Positions 18,671 through 27,460 of a DNA stretch of 64,000 nucleotides are shown here, in pieces. A model generated the notes under the pieces. It was not told the origin of the DNA, made no database searches, and worked only from the letters and a program-made list of their open reading frames with translations. The stretch is from JAGXTF01 sp044224315 (GTDB taxonomy: Bacteria > Bacteroidota > Bacteroidia > NS11-12g > UBA955). Every line of letters begins with the position of its first letter. The first letter of the stretch is position 1. The stretch spans positions 992,001 to 1,056,000 of the forward strand of contig JBGAKR010000001.1 of NCBI GenBank assembly GCA_044224315.1, in the 5' to 3' direction. Position numbers and translations under genes: made by a program.

Positions 18671-19987
18671 ATGAAATTGTATTTAAAACAAACAGTATGG
18701 GCCTGCGGTTTTTTACTGCTAAACAGCACCCCTTTGCAGGCACAAAGCGATGCGCGCAACCTTAGCCTGGTAGAATGTTACCAGCTGGCTCGCAAACATT
18801 TTCCACTTATTCGAAATAAGGATTTAATTAGCCAAAGTGCCGCCTATAATCTGGAAAATGCATCAAAAGGTTATCTGCCTCAACTCAGTGCTGGTGGGCA
18901 GGCCAGCTATCAAAGCGCAGTTACTCAAATCCCGATAAAACTACCCAATGTAAATATACAAACTCTGAGTAAAGACCAATACAAAATTTACGCCGAGGTA
19001 TATCAACCCATTTCTGAAACTACCGTAATTTCCACCCAAAAGCAACTCATACAATTAAACGCCGAGGTTGAGCTGGCCAAAACAGATATCGACATTTACA
19101 AAATTTACGAACGCATACAGCAATTGTATTTCGGAGTACTGTTAATCGAAGCCCAACAGGCCCAAATAAAATTGGTGCAAAATGATTTGCATAGTGCAGC
19201 AGAAAAAATAAAAACCGCCATTCAATTTGGTACTGCTTTAAAAAGCAACGCCGATGTACTGGAGGCAGAAATATTGAAAACCGAACAAAAAGAAATCGAG
19301 CTGAAATCCAGTCGCAAAGCCTATATCGAAATGCTGGCCTATTTTATCAATGAACCCCTTAGCGAGGGAGTAACATTACAAAAACCCATTGCCCTGAACA
19401 TATCTAATACTCAAAAAACCGATAGTTTCAGCCTTCGACCTGAATTAAATTTATTCCATTCCCAATACAAAATTTTGAATTTACAGAACCGTTATTTATC
19501 GGTAAAAAATCTGCCCCGCTTGGGATTTTTTGCCCAAGGTGGATATGGCCGGCCGGCGCTGAATATGCTCAATAACAATTTTGATTTCTATTACATAGGC
19601 GGTTTGCGTTTCAGCTGGAATTTTTCTGGATTATATACCCTGCATACAGATAGAAAAATACTGCAAGTTCAACACCAAATGATTGATGTACAGAAAGAAT
19701 TGTTTATTTTTAATACCGGACTTCAGGCCAGGCAACAAAGCACTGAACTGGACCGCTGGCAACAATTAGTTGAAAAAGACAATGCCATTGTATCATTGCG
19801 CGAGTCGGTAAAAAATATTACCAAAACCCAACTCGAAAACGGAACCGCATCGGTATATGATTTTACACGCGATTTAAATGCCGAAGACCAGGCACGTCAA
19901 AGCAAATCTATGCACGAAATTCAATGGCTAATGGCACAATATACATTCAGAAATACTACCGGTTTTAACCTAAATACAGCAGAATAA
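18671..19987 (+). CDS. TolC-like outer-membrane efflux protein
   Basis: The protein has 438 aa with a signal peptide (WACGFLLLNSTPLQAQS). It then has the outer-membrane efflux family pattern: LSLVECYQLARKHFPLI near the N-terminus, long heptad-rich helices and beta-strand pairs such as NMLNNNFDFYYIGGLRFSWN. It would form the outer-membrane channel of the tripartite pump encoded by the following genes. It starts four bases after the TetR gene. Its stop overlaps the start of the adaptor gene (TAATG), which indicates translational coupling. Confidence 0.88.
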   Translation: MKLYLKQTVWACGFLLLNSTPLQAQSDARNLSLVECYQLARKHFPLIRNKDLISQSAAYNLENASKGYLPQLSAGGQASYQSAVTQIPIKLPNVNIQTLSKDQYKIYAEVYQPISETTVISTQKQLIQLNAEVELAKTDIDIYKIYERIQQLYFGVLLIEAQQAQIKLVQNDLHSAAEKIKTAIQFGTALKSNADVLEAEILKTEQKEIELKSSRKAYIEMLAYFINEPLSEGVTLQKPIALNISNTQKTDSFSLRPELNLFHSQYKILNLQNRYLSVKNLPRLGFFAQGGYGRPALNMLNNNFDFYYIGGLRFSWNFSGLYTLHTDRKILQVQHQMIDVQKELFIFNTGLQARQQSTELDRWQQLVEKDNAIVSLRESVKNITKTQLENGTASVYDFTRDLNAEDQARQSKSMHEIQWLMAQYTFRNTTGFNLNTAE

Positions 19988-20880
19988 TGAAACACATCAA
20001 TATCGCATTTTCAGCAGGCTTGCTTTTGATTGCAGGCTGCGGAAAAAACAATTTGAAACCCGATGCAAGCGGAAATTTTGAAGCCGATGAAATACTCATT
20101 TCAGCCGAAACCAGCGGCAGTCTTAAGCAATGGAATCTTGAAGAAGGAATGAGTATACAGGCTGGCAAACTGGTTGGGTCTATTGATAGTTTGCAGCTGC
20201 AATTAAAAAAGCAACAACTCACCGCACAAATCGGAGCAGTTCTGAGCCGTAAACCCGATATCCAATCGCAACTTGCAGTGTTGCAGGAACAGTGGGATAT
20301 AGCCAAAAAGGAACAAAAACGAATTTCAAATCTGGTAAATGCGGGTGCAGCAACCACCAAACAGCTAGACGATATTAACGCGCAAATGGAATTAATATCG
20401 CGGCAGATAAATGCACAAAAAATAGCATTAAATACTACCAGTAATGGACTCACAGAAGAAACCAATCCCATTCAGTTTCAGATTGCCCAACTAAACGACC
20501 AGCTGCATAAATGCAGCATTATTAACCCCATAACGGGCACCGTTTTGGCCAATTATGTACACACTTTTGAACTGGTAAATGCAGGCAAACCCTTGTATAA
20601 AATTGCAGATTTATCCACCCTTATTTTACGCGGCTACATTACCGGAAATCAGTTGGGCAAAATTCAATTGGGCAAAACGGTAAAAGTGCAGGTGGATGAT
20701 GGAAAAGGGGGCATGAAAAATTACGATGGCAAAGTAGAATGGGTGAGTGATAAAGCCGAGTTTACACCCAAAACCATTCAAACCCAGGACGAAAGAGCCA
20801 ACCTGGTTTACGCCATTAAAATTCGCGTAAAAAATGATGGTTTCTTAAAAATAGGCATGTACGGCGAAATTGTATTTTAA
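19987..20880 (+). CDS. HlyD-family periplasmic adaptor lipoprotein
   Basis: The protein has 297 aa. The N-terminus ends in a lipobox-like LLLIAGC, so it is probably lipid-anchored. The membrane-fusion-protein layout is clear: a lipoyl/barrel-sandwich half (SAETSGSLKQWNLEEGMSIQ), a coiled-coil hairpin (about residues 70-155), the second half-motif (CSIINPITGTVLANYVHTFE) and a beta-barrel domain (LILRGYITGNQLGKIQLGKT). It corresponds to YbhG in the E. coli system. It bridges the TolC-like channel and the ABC exporter. It abuts the ABC gene with no intergenic base. Confidence 0.87.
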   Translation: MKHINIAFSAGLLLIAGCGKNNLKPDASGNFEADEILISAETSGSLKQWNLEEGMSIQAGKLVGSIDSLQLQLKKQQLTAQIGAVLSRKPDIQSQLAVLQEQWDIAKKEQKRISNLVNAGAATTKQLDDINAQMELISRQINAQKIALNTTSNGLTEETNPIQFQIAQLNDQLHKCSIINPITGTVLANYVHTFELVNAGKPLYKIADLSTLILRGYITGNQLGKIQLGKTVKVQVDDGKGGMKNYDGKVEWVSDKAEFTPKTIQTQDERANLVYAIKIRVKNDGFLKIGMYGEIVF

Positions 20881-21798
20881 ATGGGCAGCATTCACATCGA
20901 AAATATTACAAAAACTTACCGCAAAGGCGAAGTTAAAGCCCTCGATGAAATTTCATTTGATGTGAATGCAGGTGAATTATTTGGGCTGATTGGCCCCGAC
21001 GGCGCCGGAAAAACCAGCCTTTTTCGCATTCTTACCACTTTGCTGCTTCCCGACTCAGGCAGCGCCACCGTAAACGGTTTTAACGTGTTGGACAATATAC
21101 ATGCCATCCGAAAATGTGTGGGTTATATGCCGGGTAAATTTTCGTTGTACCAGGATTTAACGGTAGAGGAAAATCTGCGTTTTTTTGCCACGCTTTTTGG
21201 TACCACCATTGCAGAAAATTACCATTTAATTAAAGATATTTATGTGCAGATCGAACCATTTAAAAATCGCCGGGCCGGTAAATTATCTGGTGGAATGAAA
21301 CAAAAGCTGGCACTGTGCTGTGCATTGATTCACAAACCTGCCATCCTGTTTCTTGATGAACCTACCACCGGGGTGGACGTGGTATCGCGCCGCGAATTTT
21401 GGGACATGCTCAAAAATTTACGCCAGCAAGGCATTACCATTTTAGTTTCCACCCCTTATATGGACGAAGCTACCCGATGCGACCGCACAGCGCTTATCCA
21501 ATCCGGTAAAATTATGACCTTGGATACACCCCAAAATATTATTACCCAATTTCCGTTTCGCATGCACAAAATTACCGGCCAACACATGTTTTCCCTTTTG
21601 CAGGATTTGCAAAAATTTGGCAATGCGGCCTATTGTTACGCATTTGGAGATAGCATTCATTTTGCGTTTAAAAACGAAAATGGCGATAGTGTAAATCATA
21701 TGCACCAATACCTACAATCCAAAGGCCATTCGGAGTTTGAGAGCCAGATTTCTTCACCCGGAATTGAAGATTGTTTTATTCAACTTATGCATCCCTGA
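20881..21798 (+). CDS. ABC transporter ATPase (YbhF N-half-like)
   Basis: This 305-aa ATPase has Walker A GPDGAGKTS, signature LSGGMKQKLAL and Walker B ILFLDEPTTGVD. The aspartate in the P-loop (GPDGAGKT) is typical of the first half of YbhF-type double ATPases. The C-terminal ~90 residues extend beyond the nucleotide-binding core. The next gene encodes the matching second half. The two start and stop back to back, so together they likely form the heterodimeric motor of the exporter. Confidence 0.88.
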   Translation: MGSIHIENITKTYRKGEVKALDEISFDVNAGELFGLIGPDGAGKTSLFRILTTLLLPDSGSATVNGFNVLDNIHAIRKCVGYMPGKFSLYQDLTVEENLRFFATLFGTTIAENYHLIKDIYVQIEPFKNRRAGKLSGGMKQKLALCCALIHKPAILFLDEPTTGVDVVSRREFWDMLKNLRQQGITILVSTPYMDEATRCDRTALIQSGKIMTLDTPQNIITQFPFRMHKITGQHMFSLLQDLQKFGNAAYCYAFGDSIHFAFKNENGDSVNHMHQYLQSKGHSEFESQISSPGIEDCFIQLMHP

Positions 21799-22542
21799 AT
21801 GGAAAACGAAATTATCATTCACACCCAGAATCTTACCAAATCTTTTGGTGATTTTGTAGCTGCCGACCGACTCACTTTTGATGTGTATAAGGGTGAGATT
21901 TTTGGGTTCTTAGGTGCCAATGGTGCAGGAAAAACCACTGCCATGCGCATGCTTTGCGGATTGTCTGAACCTACCTCGGGCGAGGCTACCATAGCCGGGT
22001 ACAACCTGTTTACCCATAGGCAGGACATCAGAAAAAACATTGGTTATATGAGCCAGAAATTCTCCTTGTATGAAGATTTAACTATACAAGAAAATATTCA
22101 ATTTTATGGCGGTATTTATGGTTTAAATAAAACCGAACTGAAAGAAAAAGGAGAACGCATTATACACAAACTGAGTTTGCAAAAAGAAATGAAACAATTG
22201 GTAGCAGCCCTGCCTTTGGGATGGAAACAAAAACTGGCATTTTCAGTGGCTATTATACACCAGCCCAAAATTGTTTTTTTAGACGAGCCCACTGGCGGGG
22301 TAGACCCTGTAACCCGGCGCCAGTTTTGGGATATGATTGCCGATGCAGCCGCTTCAGGAATTACCATTTTTGTAACCACCCATTACATGGATGAGGCTGA
22401 ATATTGCAACCGCATTTCCATGATGGTGGATGGTGTAATTAAGGCCCTGGATACACCTGCCAATCTCAAAAAAACTTACCAGGCTGCCGATATGGATACA
22501 GTGTTTTACGAACTGGCCCGGGGAGCCAAACGCAGCGAATGA
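21799..22542 (+). CDS. ABC transporter ATPase (YbhF C-half-like)
   Basis: This 247-aa ATPase has Walker A GANGAGKTT and Walker B IVFLDEPTGGVD. The signature is degenerate: LPLGWKQKLAF instead of LSGGxxQ, a change familiar from the C-terminal half of YbhF-type ATPases. The H-loop is TTHYMDEAEYCNR. In E. coli the two halves are one polypeptide; here they are separate genes with no spacer. Its end overlaps the first permease gene by four bases (ATGA). Confidence 0.88.
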   Translation: MENEIIIHTQNLTKSFGDFVAADRLTFDVYKGEIFGFLGANGAGKTTAMRMLCGLSEPTSGEATIAGYNLFTHRQDIRKNIGYMSQKFSLYEDLTIQENIQFYGGIYGLNKTELKEKGERIIHKLSLQKEMKQLVAALPLGWKQKLAFSVAIIHQPKIVFLDEPTGGVDPVTRRQFWDMIADAAASGITIFVTTHYMDEAEYCNRISMMVDGVIKALDTPANLKKTYQAADMDTVFYELARGAKRSE

Positions 22543-23645
22543 AACAATTTATAGTATTTATACGCAAAGAATTTTTACATGTTTTCAGGGATCGCAAAAC
22601 CTTGCTCATGCTATTTGGTTTACCCATAGTGCAAATACTGCTATTTGGCTTTGCTTTATCCAATGAAATCAAAAATACCCAGATTGCCATTTTAGACCAC
22701 GCCAAAGATGCAACTTCAATACAGATTACCCAAAAAATAAATGCCAGCCAGTATTTCGACAATGTAAAAACCTTGCATAGTGAATCTGAAATTACCAATG
22801 CATTTAAACAAGGTAAAATAAAAATGGTAGTGGTATTTCCACCTGGTTTTGGCAATGATCTGGGACATTTTAACCGTTCATCCATACAGCTGATTGCCGA
22901 TGCCTCCGACCCCAATACGGCCTCAAGTATTACCAATTATATGAGTATGATTTTGGCCGACCAGCAAATGGCCTGGGCGCGCGAGAAAAAAATACCCATG
23001 CGTATAAATACCGAAATCCATATGCTGTATAATCCGCAGTTGAAAGGGGCTCCCAATTTTGTACCCGGAGTAATGGCATTGGTTTTAATGTTGGTTTGTG
23101 TAATGATGACCTCCGTATCTATTGCCCGCGAAAAGGAATTGGGCACCATGGAAATATTGTTGGTTTCGCCTTTTAATCCCATCTATGTAATTATTTCAAA
23201 AGCTATTCCTTACCTGGTTTTAAGTATTATTAATCTGGCTGTCATCCTTATTCTATCTGTAAACCTGCTAGATTTACCGGTAAACGGGAGTCTGGCATTG
23301 CTGGTGGGTGTAAGTATTATGTTTATTATTACCGCACTCAGTTTGGGTATTTTAATATCGGTAGCTTCGGCTTCGCAGCAAAGTGCCATGTTACTTTCAT
23401 TGCTGGGTATGATGCTTCCAACTATGCTGTTTACCGGTTTTATGTTTCCAATAGAAAATATGCCTTTGCCTTTGCAAATTATTTCAAATATTATCCCTGC
23501 CAAATGGTACTACATTATCGTAAAATCGGTGATGATTAAAGGGCTGGGGTTTTCGGCAATCTGGAAAGAAACCCTTATCCTGTTTGGCATGACACTGTTT
23601 TTATTGGTATTAAGTCTTAAAAAGTTTAAGGTACGTTTGGCATGA
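22539..23645 (+). CDS. ABC-2 type permease (YbhS-like)
   Basis: This 368-aa inner-membrane protein has an N-terminal helix (TLLMLFGLPIVQILLFGFAL), a large extracytoplasmic domain (about residues 30-170) and five or so C-terminal helices. The ABC-2 signature region is AREKELGTMEILLVSPFNP. It would form half of the exporter membrane pore together with the following gene. Both junctions are four-base ATGA overlaps, so expression is tightly coupled. Confidence 0.87.
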   Translation: MKQFIVFIRKEFLHVFRDRKTLLMLFGLPIVQILLFGFALSNEIKNTQIAILDHAKDATSIQITQKINASQYFDNVKTLHSESEITNAFKQGKIKMVVVFPPGFGNDLGHFNRSSIQLIADASDPNTASSITNYMSMILADQQMAWAREKKIPMRINTEIHMLYNPQLKGAPNFVPGVMALVLMLVCVMMTSVSIAREKELGTMEILLVSPFNPIYVIISKAIPYLVLSIINLAVILILSVNLLDLPVNGSLALLVGVSIMFIITALSLGILISVASASQQSAMLLSLLGMMLPTMLFTGFMFPIENMPLPLQIISNIIPAKWYYIIVKSVMIKGLGFSAIWKETLILFGMTLFLLVLSLKKFKVRLA

Positions 23646-24763
23646 AAATGATTCGATTATTATTAAAAAAAGAATTCAAACAAATATTCAGAAATAAGGG
23701 TATTTTACCCATTATTTTTATCATACCTATTGTGCAGTTGCTTATTCTGCCGCTAGCTGCAGACTATGAGGTAAAAAATATTTCCATCGCCGTAGTTGAT
23801 CATGATCATTCGCCATGGTCGCGCAAATTAATAAATAAAATTACTGCAAGTGGATATTTTAAGTTGGTATATTACAATACTGCTTACCCCGATGCTTTAA
23901 AATTAATTGAGCAGGATAAAGCGGATATTATTATGGAAATACCGCCTGGTTTTGAACAAAATCTGGTGCGTGAAAATAGGGGTAATTTGTTGCTGGTTGT
24001 AAACGCAATTAATGGTGTAAAAGCCGGACTGGGTGGCTCATACCTCGGCAATATTATTGCTTCATTCAACAATGAAATCCGTTTGCAATGGATCAATCAA
24101 ACTGCCATTTCACAGGCTCCGACAATTGAAATTACTTCAGGCAATCGGTTTAATCCCCACTTAAATTACCGCTTTTTTATGGTGCCCGGTATTTTGGCCA
24201 TATTGGTAACAATGATTGGCGGATACATGACTGCACTGAATATCGTAAAAGAAAAAGAAGTGGGTACAATAGAACAAATTAATGTTACACCCATTAAAAA
24301 ACACCATTTTATTATAGGCAAATTATTGCCCTTTTGGATTTTGGGAATATTTGTGTTTACCGTAGGTTTGGTAGGTATTGCCCGTTTGGTGTATGGCATA
24401 ATTCCTGCCGGAAATATTGCCCTTTTATACGGTTTTCTGGCCCTGTATTTGGTTGCAATTTTGGGTTTTGGATTGCTTATTTCAACCTATGCCGAAACCC
24501 AGCAGCAAGCCATGTCGGTTGCCTTCTTTTTTGTTATGATATTTTTGCTCATGAGTGGCTTATTTACACCCATAAACAGCATGCCCGACTGGGCCAAATG
24601 GATAGCAAAATGCAATCCTGTATCCTATTTTATTGAGGTAGTGCGCTTAATTGTTTTAAAAGGCAGTGGTGCAAGGGATATTGCGCTGCACTTTGGAATG
24701 GTAGCGGCATTTGCAGTAGGCTTAAACGGCTGGGCCATTCTCAATTACCGCAAAACCAATTAA
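23642..24763 (+). CDS. ABC-2 type permease (YbhR-like)
   Basis: This 373-aa protein is a paralogue of the preceding permease with the same topology: one helix near residues 18-36, an extracytoplasmic domain, then a helix bundle. The coupling loop is KEKEVGTIEQINVTPIKKH and a later helix pair reads AMSVAFFFVMIFLLMSGLFT. It is the last gene of the efflux operon and pairs with the upstream permease. Substrate is unknown; YbhFSR-type systems have been linked to drug and cation export. Confidence 0.87.
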   Translation: MKMIRLLLKKEFKQIFRNKGILPIIFIIPIVQLLILPLAADYEVKNISIAVVDHDHSPWSRKLINKITASGYFKLVYYNTAYPDALKLIEQDKADIIMEIPPGFEQNLVRENRGNLLLVVNAINGVKAGLGGSYLGNIIASFNNEIRLQWINQTAISQAPTIEITSGNRFNPHLNYRFFMVPGILAILVTMIGGYMTALNIVKEKEVGTIEQINVTPIKKHHFIIGKLLPFWILGIFVFTVGLVGIARLVYGIIPAGNIALLYGFLALYLVAILGFGLLISTYAETQQQAMSVAFFFVMIFLLMSGLFTPINSMPDWAKWIAKCNPVSYFIEVVRLIVLKGSGARDIALHFGMVAAFAVGLNGWAILNYRKTN

Positions 24764-24832
24764 TTGTGAATGGTAAATTGTAAATTATGAATGCACGGCT
24801 TTGCCAGTTTCACCTGTTTTCGAAATTTATCT

Positions 24833-25042
24833 TCACCGCCCTACATAATCACATTTTTGCACTTCACCAATCGCCCCTGTAACCTCGCGTTGGTCAAACA
24901 CCTTTAAGCCCAACTGTATAGCAATATGCTGTGGGATGCAAAGGAAATTGGTTCGGGTATCAACTAAAGCCTTTGTATCCAAAGGTAGCATATTTAAATC
25001 AGAAGCATTGCTTAATTTAATATTAGCATATATCAATCCCAC
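24833..25042 (-). pseudogene. Decayed clan AA (retropepsin-like) aspartic protease fragment
   Basis: The 69 codons read MGLIYANIKLSNASDL at the start, then ALVDTRTNFLCIPQHIAIQLGL. This matches the first half of small clan AA aspartic proteases, usually about 120 aa with a catalytic VDTGA. Here the motif is VDTRT and the frame stops after YVGR, about halfway. Past the stop, the +1 frame keeps a weak family-like stretch (GGEDKFRKQ), suggesting a frameshift followed by decay. The start codon would be GTG. The surrounding 24764-25256 gap holds nothing else that looks coding. Confidence 0.55.
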
Positions 25043-25070
25043 ATAACAAAGTTAACTGCATTACTAAATA

Positions 25071-25097
25071 AAAAAACCGGCCTAAAACCGGTTTTTT
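25071..25097. terminator. Bidirectional rho-independent terminator
   Basis: AAAACCGG at 25073-25080 pairs with CCGGTTTT at 25088-25095 around a seven-base loop, with A-runs on one side and T-runs on the other. It can end transcripts from both directions: the minus-strand pheT-rny block and anything reading through from the efflux operon. Confidence 0.7.
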
Positions 25098-25130
25098 TAT
25101 TTATTTTTTTTATTATTTAAAACAGAAAAT

Positions 25131-25256
25131 CAAGCAACCAGGATCCTAATACTCCGCGTCCGCTACTCCCTGCACCCTACTCCCTTACCCCTGCTAGGGC
25201 GTCCAAGGCTGTCACTACTCCGCGTCCGCTATTCCCTATTCCCTATCCCCCATTCC
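25131..25256. repeat. C-rich degenerate repeats after rny
   Basis: This stretch holds repeated C-rich words. ACTCCGCGTCCGCTA occurs twice (near 25149 and 25217), with CTATTCCC / CTACTCCC variants between and after. It has no open frame and lies between the terminator and the rny stop codon. It looks like noncoding repeat drift, with no function I can name. Confidence 0.5.
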
Positions 25257-26798
25257 CTACTTCGCTATTCCCACGCTGCGCTTCTCGCGAATCACGGTAA
25301 TCTTTACCTGTCCGGGATATTTCATCTCGGTCATAATGCGATTGCTCAATTCAAACGCAAGCAAATCAGCCTGGTCGTCGGTGGTTTTTTCGGCACCCAT
25401 AATGATGCGCAATTCCCTACCTGCCTGAATGGCAAATGCTTTTTCTACGCCAGGGTAACTCAAGGCCATGTTTTCCATTTCCTTAATCCTTTCCACGTAT
25501 TGTTCATCACCGCGGCGTGCACCCGGACGTGAGCCTGAAATGGCATCGCAAGCCTGCACAACCGGTGCAATGAGGCAATTCATTTCTATCTCATCGTGGT
25601 GGGCACCTACAGCATTAATCACATCGGGGTGTTCTCCGTATTTTTCGCAGAGTTTCATACCCAGCAATGCGTGTGGAGTTTCCTCGTCGGTATCGGGGCA
25701 TTTTCCTATATCATGCAGCAAACCGGCGCGTTTGGCCAGTTTTACATTCAATCCCATTTCGGCAGCCATGGTAGCGCACAGGCGGGCTACTTCGCGGCTG
25801 TGTTTAAGCAGGTTTTGTCCATATGAACTTCTGAAACGCATACGACCCACATAGCGGATCAATTCGGGGTGCAAGCCGGTTATACCCAAATCTACCACCG
25901 TCCGTTCGCCCCATTCTACCACTTCTTCATCTATCTGTTTTTTCACCTTTTCTACCACTTCTTCAATGCGGGCAGGGTGAATACGGCCGTCTTTAATCAA
26001 CCTTTCCAATGATACGCGTGCAATTTCGCGGCGTATGGGGTCGTAACAGCTCAGTACAATGGTTTCGGGGGTATCGTCAATCAAAATCTCTACCCCGGTA
26101 GCTGCTTCAAAGGCTTTGATATTGCGACCCTCACGGCCAATGATGCGGCCTTTTACGTCGTCATTCTCTAGCGGGAAAGAGGTAACGGTATTGTCTATGG
26201 CCAGCTCGGCAGCGGTGCGTTGTATGGTTTGCAGCACTATGCGTTTGGCATCGCGGGTGGCGCTGAGTTTGGCTTCTTCAATAATGTTTTTGGCCAGGGT
26301 TAAGCCCTCGTTATGCGATTTGTGCTTAATGTTTTCAAGCATTTGCTCCTTGGCTTCGGCGGCGGTAAGGCCGGCTACTTTCTCCAGTTGGGTCAATTGC
26401 TGTTCGCGCATCTGGTCTACATCGCGCTGCTTCAGTTTCAGGGCTTCCAGTTGCGACTCGTAGGTTTGGCGCTGCCGGTTCAGTTCTTCCTCTTTTTTGT
26501 TTACTTCTTTCAGCTTCGAATCCCAGCTCTGCTCTTTTTGCTTGGTGCGGTTTTCGGCATTGTTCAGCTCCTGGTTGCGCTTGTTCACGTTTTGCTCGTG
26601 CTCCGAACGCATTTGCATGAATTTTTCTTTGGCTTCCAGAATCCGGTCTTTCTTAATGTTCTCGGCCTGTTGCTTCGCCTCCTCCAATAGTGAGGTGCGT
26701 TCCCTATCCAGTTGCTTTTTTCTTAATAATACAAATAGTAAATATCCCAATACCAGTCCTACTGCGGTTCCGGCCAGGATGTAAATTAAATTTTCCAT
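25257..26798 (-). CDS. rny: Ribonuclease Y
   Basis: This 513-aa membrane-anchored endoribonuclease starts mRNA decay. One N-terminal membrane helix (IYILAGTAVGLVLGYLLFVL) is followed by a long charged coiled coil (about residues 25-200). Next come a KH domain with GRIIGREGRNIKAFE and an HD domain with RAGLLHDIGKC (catalytic HD pair) and GAHHDEIE. Length and order are those of the family. It lies 71 bases after zapA and is probably the last gene of the minus-strand block ending at the terminator near 25071-25097. Confidence 0.95.
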   Translation of the reverse strand: MENLIYILAGTAVGLVLGYLLFVLLRKKQLDRERTSLLEEAKQQAENIKKDRILEAKEKFMQMRSEHEQNVNKRNQELNNAENRTKQKEQSWDSKLKEVNKKEEELNRQRQTYESQLEALKLKQRDVDQMREQQLTQLEKVAGLTAAEAKEQMLENIKHKSHNEGLTLAKNIIEEAKLSATRDAKRIVLQTIQRTAAELAIDNTVTSFPLENDDVKGRIIGREGRNIKAFEAATGVEILIDDTPETIVLSCYDPIRREIARVSLERLIKDGRIHPARIEEVVEKVKKQIDEEVVEWGERTVVDLGITGLHPELIRYVGRMRFRSSYGQNLLKHSREVARLCATMAAEMGLNVKLAKRAGLLHDIGKCPDTDEETPHALLGMKLCEKYGEHPDVINAVGAHHDEIEMNCLIAPVVQACDAISGSRPGARRGDEQYVERIKEMENMALSYPGVEKAFAIQAGRELRIIMGAEKTTDDQADLLAFELSNRIMTEMKYPGQVKITVIREKRSVGIAK

Positions 26799-26869
26799 TT
26801 CGTCTCTCTTCTTTTTTTAGTTTTTAAGGAGGCGTACAGAAATACAGAATCGAAGGGGAGAGCCGATCG

Positions 26870-27157
26870 TTAATAGCCTTGCAAAAGGTCTTCAAGCCGG
26901 GTAAGCTCTTCCTCCACATGCTCGCTGGTTTGCTGCCCCGATCGGAGGTTTTTTACCAGGTCGCCTGTGAAATCAAGCGCCGCCCATGCCAGGCGATCTA
27001 TAGTTTCACCGGTATTGAATGTTTTAAAGTCATCCATCCGGCGATTTATCATGCGTGCCGCCAGCCTTACAAACTCTTCATCTTTGCGGGCAACTTTCAG
27101 CGGCATCGTCCTGTCCGCCACTACTACCCTGATTGGAATTTTTTCGTCTGGTTGCAC
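26870..27157 (-). CDS. zapA: Cell division protein ZapA
   Basis: This 95-aa protein has the ZapA pattern: IPIRVVVADRTMPLKV (a short beta-strand head), FVRLAARMINRRMDDFK, then a C-terminal helix (IDRLAWAALDFTGDL and a Glu-rich coil). ZapA cross-links FtsZ filaments at mid-cell. It lies seven bases after the small coiled-coil gene and upstream of rny, a recurrent order in Bacteroidota. Confidence 0.88.
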   Translation of the reverse strand: MQPDEKIPIRVVVADRTMPLKVARKDEEFVRLAARMINRRMDDFKTFNTGETIDRLAWAALDFTGDLVKNLRSGQQTSEHVEEELTRLEDLLQGY

Positions 27158-27164
27158 TGGTTCC

Positions 27165-27455
27165 TTATTCGTTCAGTAAATCTATGCACCTGTCTATCTC
27201 GCGTATCAGCTCGTTTATCTTGATTTTTACGTCAAAACTGTCCGAACCCGACAGAGATAAATTCTTTGCAAGTTTAATCATTTTATTCCGTTCTGTAAGC
27301 TCCCCAATGGTATTTTTTTGCAATTCCATCGTTTTTTCAAGCTCCTCGGTACGGGTTTTCATGAGCTCATTCTCCACCCGCAACTGCCGGTTTTCCTCCA
27401 GCAGCCTCTCCACCTTCAGGCGGATTACGGTGAGTCTGTGCTCCAGTCCTTCCAT
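27165..27455 (-). CDS. Small coiled-coil protein between pheT and zapA
   Basis: The 96 aa are predicted almost entirely as a coiled coil: LTVIRLKVERLLEENRQLRV and further heptads to about residue 60, then a short C-terminal helix (IKINELIREIDRCIDLLNE). It has no catalytic motif. It sits five bases after pheT and seven before zapA, so it is cotranscribed with the division gene. A ZapB-like partner role is suggested by size, coil and position only. Confidence 0.7.
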   Translation of the reverse strand: MEGLEHRLTVIRLKVERLLEENRQLRVENELMKTRTEELEKTMELQKNTIGELTERNKMIKLAKNLSLSGSDSFDVKIKINELIREIDRCIDLLNE

Positions 27456-27460
27456 TTTTT

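Noticed and set aside
26799..26869. Gap between zapA and rny as a 6S RNA site
   Set aside because: In some bacteria 6S RNA follows zapA, but 71 bases is too short and no bulged hairpin is seen.
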